Shown here piece after piece: positions 24,702 to 33,596 of a DNA stretch of 34,247 bases. Under the pieces are notes generated by a model. The model saw nothing but the letters and a program-made list of their open reading frames with translations, did no database searches and was not told the DNA's origin. The stretch spans positions 1-34,247 of the forward strand of contig JASHRR010000856.1 in assembly GCA_030037185.1 (NCBI GenBank), given 5' to 3'. Each line of letters starts with the position of its first letter. Position 1 is the first letter of the stretch. The translations under genes and the position numbers were made by a program. Source of the DNA: Xanthobacteraceae bacterium (GTDB lineage: Bacteria > Pseudomonadota > Alphaproteobacteria > Rhizobiales > Xanthobacteraceae).

Positions 24702-25617
24702 TTCCGCTTTTATACTCGGCGCCGCGGCTGGCGGTGGTTTCCCTCAGTGGAACTGCGACTGCGATGTATGTCGCCTGGCGTGGGCCGGCGACCCGCGCGT
24801 TAAGCCGCGCACCCAGGCGAGCATTGCAGTGACAACAGCTCCAGAAGGCTCGTCGTCCTTTGCCGACTCTCCGCTTGTGCTGGTGAACGCATCTCCCGAC
24901 TTGCGCCAGCAAATCATTGCCACCCCGGCATTGCAGCCGCGCGGCTTGCGCATCAGCCCGCTTGCGGCGGTAGTGCTGACCGGCGCAGAGGTCGATCAAA
25001 CCGCCGGCCTTTTGACGCTGCGCGAGCGCAGCGCATTCGCGCTCTACGGCACTGCCGGAACATTGTCGAGCCTTGCGGCCAATCCGATGTTCCGTGTGCT
25101 CGCCGCTGATGTGGTGCCGCGCAAAGCTGTTGATCCTGGCGCCCGATTCGACCTGCCCGGCGGGATCGAGGCCGAGCTGTTCCTCGTTCCGGGCAAAGTG
25201 CCGCTCTATCTGGAGGGCGACGACCCGCAGCTTGAAGCCGAGAGCGATGCCAATGTCGGCATAGAACTCCGTGCCGAGGGCGGGCGGCTGGTCTTCATTC
25301 CAGGGGCCGCCCGGCTCACGCCCGCGATGGCGTCGCGCCTTGCCGCAGCCGATGTGGTGCTGTTCGACGGCACGCTGTTTTCGGACGACGAGATGATAGC
25401 GGCGGGCGCCGGCGTGAAGACCGGCCGCCGCATGGGCCACATGCCGGTCGGCGGGCCGGATGGCACTTTGGCGGCGCTCGCGGGCCTCGGCCGCAGGCGC
25501 ATCCTGATCCACATCAACAATACCAATCCGATTCTGATCGAAGGTTCGCCGCAACGCCGCGCCGTCGAAGCCGCGGGTTTCGAAGTGGCCGAGGACGGAA
25601 TGAGAATCGAACTGTGA
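24691..25617 (+). CDS. pqqB: PQQ biosynthesis protein PqqB
   Basis: A 308-residue protein of metallo-beta-lactamase fold, proposed to hydroxylate the cross-linked tyrosine during PQQ synthesis. The start of the family, LGAAAGGGFPQWNCDCDVCR, is at residues 9-28, with the Cys ligands of the structural zinc. GHMPVGG near 250 and the HINNTNPI motif near 276 are conserved family marks. In the segment LTGAEVDQTAGLLTLRE the site often read as D-x-x-D-H elsewhere has Gln for His. The start codon lies in a hairpin loop; AGAAGGG upstream serves as ribosome site. The end overlaps pqqC by 4 bp. Confidence 0.96.
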   Translation: MGRLSAFILGAAAGGGFPQWNCDCDVCRLAWAGDPRVKPRTQASIAVTTAPEGSSSFADSPLVLVNASPDLRQQIIATPALQPRGLRISPLAAVVLTGAEVDQTAGLLTLRERSAFALYGTAGTLSSLAANPMFRVLAADVVPRKAVDPGARFDLPGGIEAELFLVPGKVPLYLEGDDPQLEAESDANVGIELRAEGGRLVFIPGAARLTPAMASRLAAADVVLFDGTLFSDDEMIAAGAGVKTGRRMGHMPVGGPDGTLAALAGLGRRRILIHINNTNPILIEGSPQRRAVEAAGFEVAEDGMRIEL

Positions 25618-26351
25618 CGACGTTGCTGACCCCGCGAGAGCTGGAAGCCAAGCTGCGCGATATTGGGGCGCGGCGCTATCATCGTCTGCACCCGTTCCAT
25701 CATCTGCTCCATGGCGGCAAGTGCTCCAAGGGACAGGTCCAGGCTTGGGCGCTCAACCGTTACTACTACCAGGCCCTGATTCCGGTGAAGGATGCGAGCC
25801 TGATCGCACGCTGCCATGACGGGGAGGTGAGGCGCGAGTGGCGCGGCCGTCTCGTCGACCACGACGGCACCGCAGCCGGCGAAGGCGGCATCGCGCGCTG
25901 GCTCAAGCTCACCGACGGTCTTGGGCTCGACCGCGATTACGTGACCTCGCTTCAGGGCGTGCTTTCGGCAACGCGCTTTGCGGTCGAAGCCTATGTGCAT
26001 TTCGTTGCCGAGAAGACGCTGCTTGAGGCCATTGCCTCCTCGCTCACCGAGCTGTTCTCGCCCGACATCATCAGCGAGCGCCTCGAGGGCATGCTGCGTC
26101 ACTACGATTTCGTCACCGCCGACACGCTCGCGTATTTCTCGGCAAGACCGCCGCAAGCGCGACGCGACAGCGACTTTGCACTCGCCTACGTCAAGCAAAA
26201 TGCAAAAACCCCGGAGCAACAGGCGCTCGCCCTCATGGCGCTCGAATTCAAATGCGACGTGTTGTGGGTGATGCTCGATGCGCTCTACCACGCTTATGTC
26301 GCGCCCAAGCACATCCCGCCCGGCGCTTTTGTGCCGGATGATGACAGATGA
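25614..26351 (+). CDS. pqqC: pyrroloquinoline-quinone synthase PqqC
   Basis: A 245-residue all-helical oxidase that carries out the last step: ring closure and eight-electron oxidation of AHQQ to PQQ with O2, without metal or flavin. YHRLHPFHHLLHGGKCSK near residues 22-39, WALNRYYYQ, and FVAEKTLLEAIASSLTELFSP are conserved helices of the active site. Length equals that of known PqqC. It begins with GTG overlapping the pqqB stop (GTGA). The 13-bp left arm of an inverted repeat covers its last codons and stop. Confidence 0.97.
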   Translation: MTTLLTPRELEAKLRDIGARRYHRLHPFHHLLHGGKCSKGQVQAWALNRYYYQALIPVKDASLIARCHDGEVRREWRGRLVDHDGTAAGEGGIARWLKLTDGLGLDRDYVTSLQGVLSATRFAVEAYVHFVAEKTLLEAIASSLTELFSPDIISERLEGMLRHYDFVTADTLAYFSARPPQARRDSDFALAYVKQNAKTPEQQALALMALEFKCDVLWVMLDALYHAYVAPKHIPPGAFVPDDDR

Positions 26352-26405
26352 CGAAGGGTCAGCGGGCGCTGCACGAGCCATCGGCGCGGACTGTCATCTG
26401 TCATC
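26340..26405. repeat. 13-bp perfect inverted repeat at the pqqC-pqqD junction
   Basis: GATGACAGATGAC (26340-26352) is exactly matched by GTCATCTGTCATC (26393-26405), with 40 nt between. The left arm includes the pqqC stop codon; the right arm ends 18 nt before the pqqD start. It has no T run, so it may stabilise or separate parts of the message rather than end it. In many genomes pqqC and pqqD overlap or are fused. Confidence 0.7.
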
Positions 26406-26423
26406 CGCCAAGGAGTCGCTCAC

Positions 26424-26720
26424 GTGAATAGCCCCGCCGCGCCGTCATCGATCCTGCCGAACGCCCGCCCTCGTCTGGGGCGCGGCGTGCGGCTCGTCCA
26501 TAACGAAGCCCAGGGCGGCTGGGTGCTGCTTGCGCCCGAGCGCGTGTTCAGGGCCGATCAGATCGCCGCCGAGATCGTGAAGCGTTGCACCGGCGAGGCC
26601 AGTTTTGCGGCTATCGTGGATGATCTGGCGGCCACCTTCGGGGCGCCGCGGGAACGCGTCGAGACCGATGTTGCCAGCTTGCTGCAAGGACTGGCAGACA
26701 AGAAGCTGCTGGAATTGTGA
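26424..26720 (+). CDS. pqqD: PQQ peptide chaperone PqqD
   Basis: A 98-residue winged-helix RiPP recognition protein that binds the leader of PqqA and presents it to the radical-SAM enzyme PqqE. LGRGVRLVHNEAQGGWVLLAPERVF gives the three-strand sheet, and QIAAEIVKRCTGEASFAAIVDDLAA the helices. Start is GTG at 26424 with AAGGAG upstream. It is 72 bp from pqqC and only 4 bp from the pqqE start, consistent with coupled PqqD-PqqE production. Confidence 0.96.
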   Translation: MNSPAAPSSILPNARPRLGRGVRLVHNEAQGGWVLLAPERVFRADQIAAEIVKRCTGEASFAAIVDDLAATFGAPRERVETDVASLLQGLADKKLLEL

Positions 26721-26724
26721 TGCC

Positions 26725-27849
26725 ATGACTACTGACGGTCGACCACATGGGTATTCCCCCGCCAGTGGCCGCACGCCGAATCCACTCCACAACCCGCTCG
26801 GCCTCCTCGCCGAACTCACCCACCGCTGCCCGCTCGGCTGTCCGTATTGTTCGAATCCGCTTGAGATGGACGGACGGGGAAACGAGCTCGACACCGCCAC
26901 CTGGGCCCGTGTGTTTCGCGAGGCCGCGGCGCTCGGCGTGCTCCAAGTGCATCTGTCGGGCGGCGAGCCGGCGTCGCGGCGCGACCTCGTCGACCTCATG
27001 GCTGCTGCGCGCGCCGCCGGCCTTTACACCAATCTCATCACCTCGGCTGTCGGCGTCAGCGATCAGCGGCTGCATGAACTCGTCGATGCCGGGCTCGATC
27101 ATGTGCAGATCTCGATCCAGGACAGCGAGCCGAAATCCGCCGACCTCATTGCCGGCTATGCGGGCGCCTATGCCCGCAAGCGCGCCCTGGCCGCCGTCGT
27201 CGTCGCCCGCAAGCTGCCGCTCACGGTCAACGTCGTGGTCCACCGCGCCAATATCTCGCGCATCGATGAGCTTGTCGCCATGGCGCTCGACATCGGCGCA
27301 TCCCGGGTCGAGATCGCCCACGTCCAGTATTACGGCTGGGCGCTGAGGAACCGTGCCGCCCTGATGCCGACCCGCCGGCAGGTCGAGGAGGCGGTCGGCC
27401 GCATTGAGCCGCTGCGCAAACAGCATCACGGCCGCATTGTCATCGACGCCGTTGTGCCCGACTACTACGCCCGCTTCCCCAAGCCGTGTGTCGGGGGGTG
27501 GGGCCGCCGCTCGCTCAACGTCACGCCGGCGGGGCGCGTTCTGCCATGCCATGCCGCCGAGTCGATCCCGGGACTCGAGTTCTGGTCCGTGAAAGACCAT
27601 TCGCTGCGCGAGATCTGGGAACGCAACCCGGCCTTCAACGCCTTCCGGGGCACCAGCTTCCTGCCGCCGCCGTGCCAGACCTGCGAGCGCCGCGAGATCG
27701 ATTTCGGCGGCTGCCGCTGTCAGGCCTTCGCACTCACCGGCGATGCCCGCGGCACCGATCCGGTCTGCCATCTGTCGCCGCACCATCATGTGGTTGAAGA
27801 GCAGGCGGCCATCCAGCAGGACAGGGCGTACGTTTATCGGCGGTTGTGA
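26725..27849 (+). CDS. pqqE: PqqA peptide cyclase PqqE (radical SAM)
   Basis: A 374-residue radical SAM enzyme that forms the Glu-Tyr carbon-carbon bond in PqqA. The SAM cluster motif CPLGCPYC uses Cys35, Cys39 and Cys42. LSGGEPASRRD is the SAM-binding GGE motif. The C-terminal SPASM part has its cysteines in KPCVGGWG, VLPCH, PPCQTCERRE, GGCRCQ and DPVCHLSPHH for two auxiliary clusters. Start at 26725 follows the pqqD stop by 4 bp and matches relatives in length. The cluster ends here; no pqqF protease and no PQQ-dependent dehydrogenase is in the window. Confidence 0.97.
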   Translation: MTTDGRPHGYSPASGRTPNPLHNPLGLLAELTHRCPLGCPYCSNPLEMDGRGNELDTATWARVFREAAALGVLQVHLSGGEPASRRDLVDLMAAARAAGLYTNLITSAVGVSDQRLHELVDAGLDHVQISIQDSEPKSADLIAGYAGAYARKRALAAVVVARKLPLTVNVVVHRANISRIDELVAMALDIGASRVEIAHVQYYGWALRNRAALMPTRRQVEEAVGRIEPLRKQHHGRIVIDAVVPDYYARFPKPCVGGWGRRSLNVTPAGRVLPCHAAESIPGLEFWSVKDHSLREIWERNPAFNAFRGTSFLPPPCQTCERREIDFGGCRCQAFALTGDARGTDPVCHLSPHHHVVEEQAAIQQDRAYVYRRL

Positions 27850-28116
27850 CCGGGCGAGATGGATCCCGAGCGACCGGCGCAACGCCCGCGAGAGCGCGTT
27901 CGCCTCGCCGCAACCGGTCAATCAGCCTTGCGCGCCGCATCAGGCGCTCGCCAGCTGGCGCCAGACACCGGTGCGCCGGCCGAACCAGAATAGCGCGGAC
28001 CGCCGCAGGCGAGGGTCGGGGCGCCGATTTCGCCGAGGTCTCGAAGGCCGAAAGCCAAGACCGGCGCAAAGCTGCCGGCGTATGATTGCCAGCCGCGAGA
28101 GCGGAGGATCCTTATG

Positions 28117-28818
28117 TCACGTCGGCCACGGCTTCGGCGGCGCGAAGGTCGTTGCGGTGAATTGGATCTCCGTGATCGCCTTGAGGCTGCGGGCGCCGTA
28201 GCGGAACGGAATGATCAGGCGCAGCGGTGCGCCGTGCTGCGGCGGGATCGGTTCGTCGTTAAGCTGCCAGGCCAGCACGACCTGCGGGTGCATGAGCGTC
28301 GTCATGTCCTCATCGATGAAATATCCGTCCGAGCCGACCAGGCGGCCATAATAAGCAAAGCTTTGTGCACCGATCGCCTGGGCAAAGTCGGAAAAGCGCA
28401 CGCCTGTCCATTTCACCGTGCCGCGCGGCATCGGTGCGCCGCACTGCAGCCGCACGACGTAGGAGTGCCGCGGCAGTTTTTCGAGAACGTCGAAGGTCAA
28501 CGTGCCCGAGAGCTTGGCGGTACCCCGCCCGTCGATCTTGATCTTCATCTTGCGCGCGTCGTACTCGCCGGCGGGTGTCTGGTTCTTCGTGCGCCACAGC
28601 ACGCCGGTGATCGCGCCAGCCTCCTGGGGTGTGTACTCGAGCGCCGATCCATCGGGCTTGAGCGGCAACGTCGAGATGTTGCGAAGCTGGGTGTCCACCA
28701 AGCCCTCAGGCTGCGGCGCCGCCTGGGCCGCAGCCTCCTCAGGTTTGAGTCCTGCAAGCGATAATCCGGCCACGGCGGCGGCGGAAAACTGCATGGTCTC
28801 GCGTCGAGACATTTTCAT
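28117..28818 (-). CDS. exported molybdopterin-dependent oxidoreductase (sulfite-oxidase fold)
   Basis: A 233-residue protein with the oxidoreductase molybdopterin-binding domain (PF00174). MSRRETMQFSAAAVAGLSLAG is a Tat signal, as expected for a cofactor-bearing enzyme. RLQCGAPMPRGTVKWTGVRFSDFA carries the Cys that would hold Mo and the W-x-G-V motif; YFIDEDMTTLMHPQVVLAWQLNDEPIPPQHGAPLRLIIPFRYG is the typical C-terminal block with the HGAPLRL loop. Substrate is unknown. ATG at 28818 is preferred because GGGGTGC precedes it and the Tat pair then sits close to the start; 28842 is possible. No haem or membrane partner is adjacent. Confidence 0.85.
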   Translation of the reverse strand: MKMSRRETMQFSAAAVAGLSLAGLKPEEAAAQAAPQPEGLVDTQLRNISTLPLKPDGSALEYTPQEAGAITGVLWRTKNQTPAGEYDARKMKIKIDGRGTAKLSGTLTFDVLEKLPRHSYVVRLQCGAPMPRGTVKWTGVRFSDFAQAIGAQSFAYYGRLVGSDGYFIDEDMTTLMHPQVVLAWQLNDEPIPPQHGAPLRLIIPFRYGARSLKAITEIQFTATTFAPPKPWPT

Positions 28819-29105
28819 GGCGCACCCCATATCGGCAGGCATTCTTAAAGCAAGGCGGTGTCAGCATAGCGCATTTGCAACCACGCGAACACTACAGATT
28901 GACCGTCTCAGTGTTCAGCGACTTCGGTTCCAAAACGATTCACGCTCGTTCCGCTTGCAAGTCCAAGATCATCGGAGCCGATTTCGGCCGAGTGGGCCTG
29001 CTGCCGCAAGGGCGCCCGCTGGCGTTCCTGCAAGTCCAAGGCGGCCAGTTTTTGCTTTGGTCGCCCGGCCGTCCCTCCTTCTGGACGAACCGCATGCAAG
29101 CTTGC

Positions 29106-30830
29106 TCAATGAATCTCCGGCTCGGCGATCCTCTCCCCCGCGAGCAGAAAATCGAAATCGCAGCCCTCATCGGCCTGCCCGATATGGGCCGAATACATCG
29201 CCCCGTATCCGCGCTGATAATGCGGTGCCGGCGGACGCCAGGCGCTGCGGCGGCGCGCGAGTTCTTCCTCGCTCACGTGCAGATGAATGCTTCGCGCAGC
29301 CGCATCGACCTCGATCTCGTCGCCGGTGCGCACGAAAGCGAGTGGCCCGCCGATGTAGCTTTCGGGCGCCACATGCAGGATGCAGGCGCCGTAGCTGGTG
29401 CCGCTCATGCGGCCGTCCGACAGGCGCAGCATGTCGCGCACGCCCGCCTTCACGAGCTTTCTGGGGATCGGCAGCATACCCCATTCGGGCATGCCGGGCC
29501 CGCCCTTGGGACCGGCATTCTTGAGCACGATGACGTGGTCAGGGGTAACGTCCAGATCGTCGCGATCGATCTCGCGCGCCATGTGGTTGTAGTCCTCGAA
29601 GGCGAGCGCGGGTCCGCGATGTCTGATGAGCCGCGGATCGGCGGCCGAGGGCTTCATGACGCAGCCGCGCGGCGCCAGGTTGCCGGTCAGCACCACTGTC
29701 GCGCCGGCGGTCGAGACCGGATCGTTGAGCGAATGGATGATGTCACCGAGATGCACCGTGGCGCCGTCGAGGCCAGCGGCGAGAGTCTTGCCGGTTACGG
29801 TGAGGCAGCCAAGATCGAGCCGATCGCGCAATTGCGCCATCAGGCCGCGGATGCCGCCGGCGTAATAGAAGTCCTCCATCAGGTATTTGCCCGAGGGCCG
29901 CACGTTGGCGAGCACCGGGACTTCGCGCGAAATGTCGTCGAAGCGCTGCATGGCGAGCGCGATCCCTGCGCGGCGCGCGATGGCGATGAGGTGAATGATG
30001 GCATTGGTCGAGCCGCCCATTGCCATGTGAACCCGGATGGCGTTGTCGAAGGATGCCGGCGTGAGGACGCGCGCCGGCGTCAGATCTTCCCACACCATAT
30101 CGACGATGCGGCGGCCGGCCGCCGCGCACATGCGAATGTGGCTCGAGTCCACAGCCGGTATCGACGAGGCGCCGGGCAGCGCAAGGCCAAGCACTTCGGC
30201 GGTCGCCATCATGGTGGCGGCGGTGCCCATCACCATGCAGGTGCCGTGGGAGCGTGAGATGCCGCCCTCGATCTCGGCCCAGTCCTCCTCGGTGATGGTG
30301 CCGGCGCGTTTTTCGTCCCAGTATCTCCACGCGTCCGAGCCGGAGCCGAGGGTCTGGCCACGCCAGTTGCCGCGCAGTGCCGGGCCGGCCGGCACGTAGA
30401 TTGCGGGCAACCCCATGCTGATCGCCCCCATCACCAGGCCGGGTGTAGTCTTATCGCAGCCCCCCATCAGCACCGCGCCGTCGATCGGATGGCTGCGCAG
30501 CAGCTCCTCGGTCTCCATGGCGAGAAAATTGCGATAGAGCATGGTGGTAGGCTTCACCATCGGCTCGGCCAGCGACATCGCGGGCAGCTCGACCGGCAGC
30601 CCGCCCGCCTGCAGGATGCCGCGCTTCACGTCCTCGGCCCGCGCGCGCAGGTGCCCGTGGCAAGCGTTGATGTCGCTCCATGTGTTGATGATGCCGATGA
30701 CCGGCTTGCCGCCCCAATCCGGCGAATCGTAGCCCAACTGACGCAAGCGCGAGCGATGGCCGAACGCCCGCAGGTCGTTGACGCCGAACCAGCGGAAGCT
30801 GCGGAGCTCTTCAGGGCGTTTGCGGGTCAT
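29106..30830 (-). CDS. IlvD/Edd-family dehydratase, sugar-acid (pentonate) type
   Basis: A 574-residue Fe-S dehydratase. The [2Fe-2S] ligands are Cys57 (DINACHGH), Cys125 (GGCDKTTPG) and Cys198 (HGTCMVMGTA). The opening FRWFGVNDLRAFGHRSRL and the ending (YGAMYSAHIGQADEGCDFDFL) resemble L-arabonate and related pentonate dehydratases rather than the dihydroxy-acid dehydratase of branched amino acid synthesis. It would make a 2-keto-3-deoxy sugar acid. A Bug receptor gene lies 58 bp upstream on the same strand, so the receptor may import the substrate. The exact sugar acid cannot be read. No ribosome site of strength is seen before the ATG. Confidence 0.9.
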   Translation of the reverse strand: MTRKRPEELRSFRWFGVNDLRAFGHRSRLRQLGYDSPDWGGKPVIGIINTWSDINACHGHLRARAEDVKRGILQAGGLPVELPAMSLAEPMVKPTTMLYRNFLAMETEELLRSHPIDGAVLMGGCDKTTPGLVMGAISMGLPAIYVPAGPALRGNWRGQTLGSGSDAWRYWDEKRAGTITEEDWAEIEGGISRSHGTCMVMGTAATMMATAEVLGLALPGASSIPAVDSSHIRMCAAAGRRIVDMVWEDLTPARVLTPASFDNAIRVHMAMGGSTNAIIHLIAIARRAGIALAMQRFDDISREVPVLANVRPSGKYLMEDFYYAGGIRGLMAQLRDRLDLGCLTVTGKTLAAGLDGATVHLGDIIHSLNDPVSTAGATVVLTGNLAPRGCVMKPSAADPRLIRHRGPALAFEDYNHMAREIDRDDLDVTPDHVIVLKNAGPKGGPGMPEWGMLPIPRKLVKAGVRDMLRLSDGRMSGTSYGACILHVAPESYIGGPLAFVRTGDEIEVDAAARSIHLHVSEEELARRRSAWRPPAPHYQRGYGAMYSAHIGQADEGCDFDFLLAGERIAEPEIH

Positions 30831-30888
30831 GGCAATCCAGCGGAGCGCTCGGCAGCTCTTTCAAACGACGTTGCAACAGGGGCCTCGG

Positions 30889-31863
30889 TCACTCGATCGA
30901 CGCACCCGAGAACCTGACGGCCTGCTGCCATTTCTCGGTTTCGGACGCCATGACCTTGCCGAACTCAGCCGGCGTGCCGCCCATCGCAACGCCGCCGAGT
31001 TCGGCAAGGCGCAGCTTCATGTTGGCATCCGCCAGCGCTTCGTTGACGGATTTGTTGATCTTGTCGACGATGGCGGCGGGCGTGCCTTTCGGCGCCCCGA
31101 TGCCGAACCAGGCGCTTGCCTCATAGCCCGGCACCGTATCGGCGACGACCGGCACGTCGGGCAGCGCCTCGCTGCGGAGCTCTGTCGTAACCGCGAGCGC
31201 GCGCAGCTTGCCGGATCTGATGAACTCGATCGAGGACGGCATGTTGTCGAACATGACGTCGACGGTGCCGGCAATGAGGTCCGTGAGCGCCGGTGCAGAG
31301 CCGCGGTACGGCACGTGAGTCATGCGGATGCCGGTCATTGCCATGAACAATTCGCCAGACAAATGCACCGACGTGCCGTTGCCGGACGATGCCATGTTGA
31401 TCTTGCCCGGGTTGGCTTTGCCGTAAGCGATAAATTCCGCCGTCGTCTTAGCCGGAAAATTGGGATTGACCTCCATCACGTTCGGCACCCGGGTGATGCC
31501 GGCAACAGGAGCGATATCGCGCAGGAAGTTAAACGGAAGCCTCTTGTAGAGGGTTGCGTTGATGCCGTTGGCGGGGTTGACCAGGAGGAGCGTGTAGCCG
31601 TCGGGCGGCGCGTTCACCACCGCCTCGGTGCCGATGTTGTTGCCGGCACCCGGGCGATTGTCGATAACGAATTGCTGACCGAGATGCTCGGAGAGATACT
31701 GTCCGATCAGCCGCGCCACAAGGTCGGTGCTGCCGCCGGGCGGATAGGGCACCACCCATTTCACCGGCTTGGTGGGGTAGTCTTGGGCGCGCGGCGCACT
31801 GCAGGCAAGGCCAAGCGCCGCAACGGCAAGCGCTAACAGGCGGCCCGGCTTCGATAATCGCAT
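30889..31863 (-). CDS. Bug-family (TctC) tripartite tricarboxylate receptor
   Basis: A 324-residue periplasmic receptor. The signal peptide (LLALAVAALGLACSAPRAQ) has a cysteine but no clear lipobox. YPTKPVKWVVPYPPGGSTDLVAR, QFVIDNRPGAGNNIG, PPDGYTLLLVNPANGINATL, MTHVPYRGSAPALTDLIAGTVDVMFDN and LPDVPVVADTVPGYEA are classical. GGGAGGGAG upstream sets ATG at 31863. It is followed by the sugar-acid dehydratase gene, probably one transcript, suggesting a sugar-acid ligand. No permease genes near. Confidence 0.93.
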   Translation of the reverse strand: MRLSKPGRLLALAVAALGLACSAPRAQDYPTKPVKWVVPYPPGGSTDLVARLIGQYLSEHLGQQFVIDNRPGAGNNIGTEAVVNAPPDGYTLLLVNPANGINATLYKRLPFNFLRDIAPVAGITRVPNVMEVNPNFPAKTTAEFIAYGKANPGKINMASSGNGTSVHLSGELFMAMTGIRMTHVPYRGSAPALTDLIAGTVDVMFDNMPSSIEFIRSGKLRALAVTTELRSEALPDVPVVADTVPGYEASAWFGIGAPKGTPAAIVDKINKSVNEALADANMKLRLAELGGVAMGGTPAEFGKVMASETEKWQQAVRFSGASIE

Positions 31864-32361
31864 GACGTCTCCCTCCCGATCGGCTTGCGGTGATGCGCTC
31901 TCTTGTCCCCGCGCCGGGGCGCGCTTGAGGTAAAGGTTAAGCGCGGTTTGGCGACAATCACAAGTGCGAGCAGTGCCGCCGAAATGACCCTGGCATTTCG
32001 AGAACAATTGACGCTGCGGCCCCAGCCGCGAACAGACCGTGCACAGCGAATGATCTGACGGGCAAGCGAGCTGCGCTCAATCCGGAAACGAAGCGGCGAC
32101 GATTTTCGCGGCCCGATCGCGTTCCAGATCGGTTGGGGTGCGATCATGCGCAAAGCGGGCCGGTGGTCGTTGATGACTACGGGGGCGGAATTGTCCAGCC
32201 GTAATTTGCCGCAGCCGCGCCGGTGGCCTCGGCAAACCTCGACTTCGTGAAGTTGCGATCAGTTTCGAAGGCAGGCATAGACTGCTGCGCGGTGGGCGAT
32301 TGTCATCTGAGGCTTCGGGTGGCGGCAGGTGATGTGGCAAACGGCAGGGAGGCAATCCGCG
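31864..32361. other. 500-bp intergenic region between divergent genes
   Basis: No gene recognised. A minus-strand frame ends near 32077 with PTDLERDRAAKIVAASFPD, which looks protein-like for a short stretch but has no identifiable beginning, so it may be a relic. Promoters for both divergent genes should be here; none stands out. Confidence 0.35.
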
Positions 32362-33531
32362 ATGAGCGCTCAACACAATATCGACCGGATCCAGACGACT
32401 CACATCGGTAGCCTGCCCCGACCGCATGCCCTGCTCGATCTGATCAAGGCGAAGTCCAACGATCAGCCGTATGATCGAAATGCTTATGATGCCATCCTCA
32501 GGAGGTCGGTGGCGCAAGTCGTCCGCAGGCAGGCCGAGTGCGGAATCGACATCGTTACCGACGGAGAGTTCTCGAAGCCCGGTTTCTTCACCTACATCCG
32601 AGAGCGCCTCGAGGGGTTCGAATCGCGGCCAGACGTCAAGGTAAAACTATTCCAGCAGGAGGTCTCGGCCTTTCCGGAGTATTATGCGGAGTATTTCAAA
32701 TCGGCCATGCTTGGCGGAGCAATCGTCAAACTCGACCCCGTGGTCTGCGTCGGCCCCGTCAAATATCGCGGCCAACAGTTCGTTCAGACGGACATCGCAA
32801 ACGTAAAAGAGGCGGCCAAGGCCGCGGGTATCCCGGACCACCACGTCTTTCTTCCCGCCACCGCGCCATCGGGCGTGGGCACCAACGAATATTACAAGTC
32901 AGAAGAGGAATACTTTTACGCGCTCGCCGAAGAATTGACAAAGGAGTACAAGGCGATCGCAGATGCAGGAATTCTGGTTCAGATCGACGACCCATTCTTG
33001 CCGGACATTTTCTTTGAACCTGGCCTCGACAATGCACAAAAACGCCGGCGCGCCGAGATTTACGTCGAGGCGACCAATACGGCTCTGAAGGGGATTCCCG
33101 CTGATCGAGTGCGGTTCCACACCTGCTACGGCATCAACGAAGGACCCCGTATCTACGAGGCCGCGCTCTCCGACATCATCGCGTATGTGCTGAAAATCAA
33201 TGCTGGCTCCTTCAGTTTCGAGGCGGCGAATCCGCGCCACGAACATGAATACCATCTGTTCGAGACGGTGAAGATCCCAGACGGCAAGGTGCTGTGTCCT
33301 GGGGTGATCACCCATGCCAGCAACATCGTCGAGCATCCCGAGCTGATCTGCGAGCGGATCCTGCGTTATGCCAATCTCGTTGGCCGCGAGAACGTGATTG
33401 CGGCGGCGGATTGCGGATTTTCCTCGCAAGCGCTCTACCAGACCGAAGTGCACCCCACGGTTGTCTGGGAGAAGTTCAAGGCCATGCGTGAGGGCGCGGA
33501 CCTGGCGACGCGCAAGCTGTGGAAGGATTGA
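32362..33531 (+). CDS. MetE C-terminal-like cobalamin-independent methyltransferase
   Basis: A 389-residue protein of the catalytic (C-terminal) domain type of cobalamin-independent methionine synthase. It starts IDRIQTTHIGSLPRP, and the zinc ligands are in place: His and Cys in FHTCYGIN, Glu in SFEAANPRH, Cys in AADCGFSS. DDPFLPD is the IDxP-like loop. Stand-alone proteins of this kind use varied methyl or thiol substrates, so methionine synthesis is not certain. The start at 32362 has GGGAGG upstream and matches the beginning of relatives; an in-frame start lies 33 bp upstream. It stands alone. Confidence 0.88.
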   Translation: MSAQHNIDRIQTTHIGSLPRPHALLDLIKAKSNDQPYDRNAYDAILRRSVAQVVRRQAECGIDIVTDGEFSKPGFFTYIRERLEGFESRPDVKVKLFQQEVSAFPEYYAEYFKSAMLGGAIVKLDPVVCVGPVKYRGQQFVQTDIANVKEAAKAAGIPDHHVFLPATAPSGVGTNEYYKSEEEYFYALAEELTKEYKAIADAGILVQIDDPFLPDIFFEPGLDNAQKRRRAEIYVEATNTALKGIPADRVRFHTCYGINEGPRIYEAALSDIIAYVLKINAGSFSFEAANPRHEHEYHLFETVKIPDGKVLCPGVITHASNIVEHPELICERILRYANLVGRENVIAAADCGFSSQALYQTEVHPTVVWEKFKAMREGADLATRKLWKD

Positions 33532-33596
33532 ATCCCAGCTTGGCAGCATCCTGGCCCAACCAATCAGGAGTCTTCATGACGCACCGGTCACTTGGT

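Noticed and set aside
24478..25554. 358-codon minus-strand frame over pqqA and pqqB
   Set aside because: Shadow of pqqB; the plus strand has the conserved pqq order and motifs.
28875..30257. 460-codon plus-strand open frame
   Set aside because: Antisense to the IlvD/Edd dehydratase, which is certain from its three cysteine motifs.
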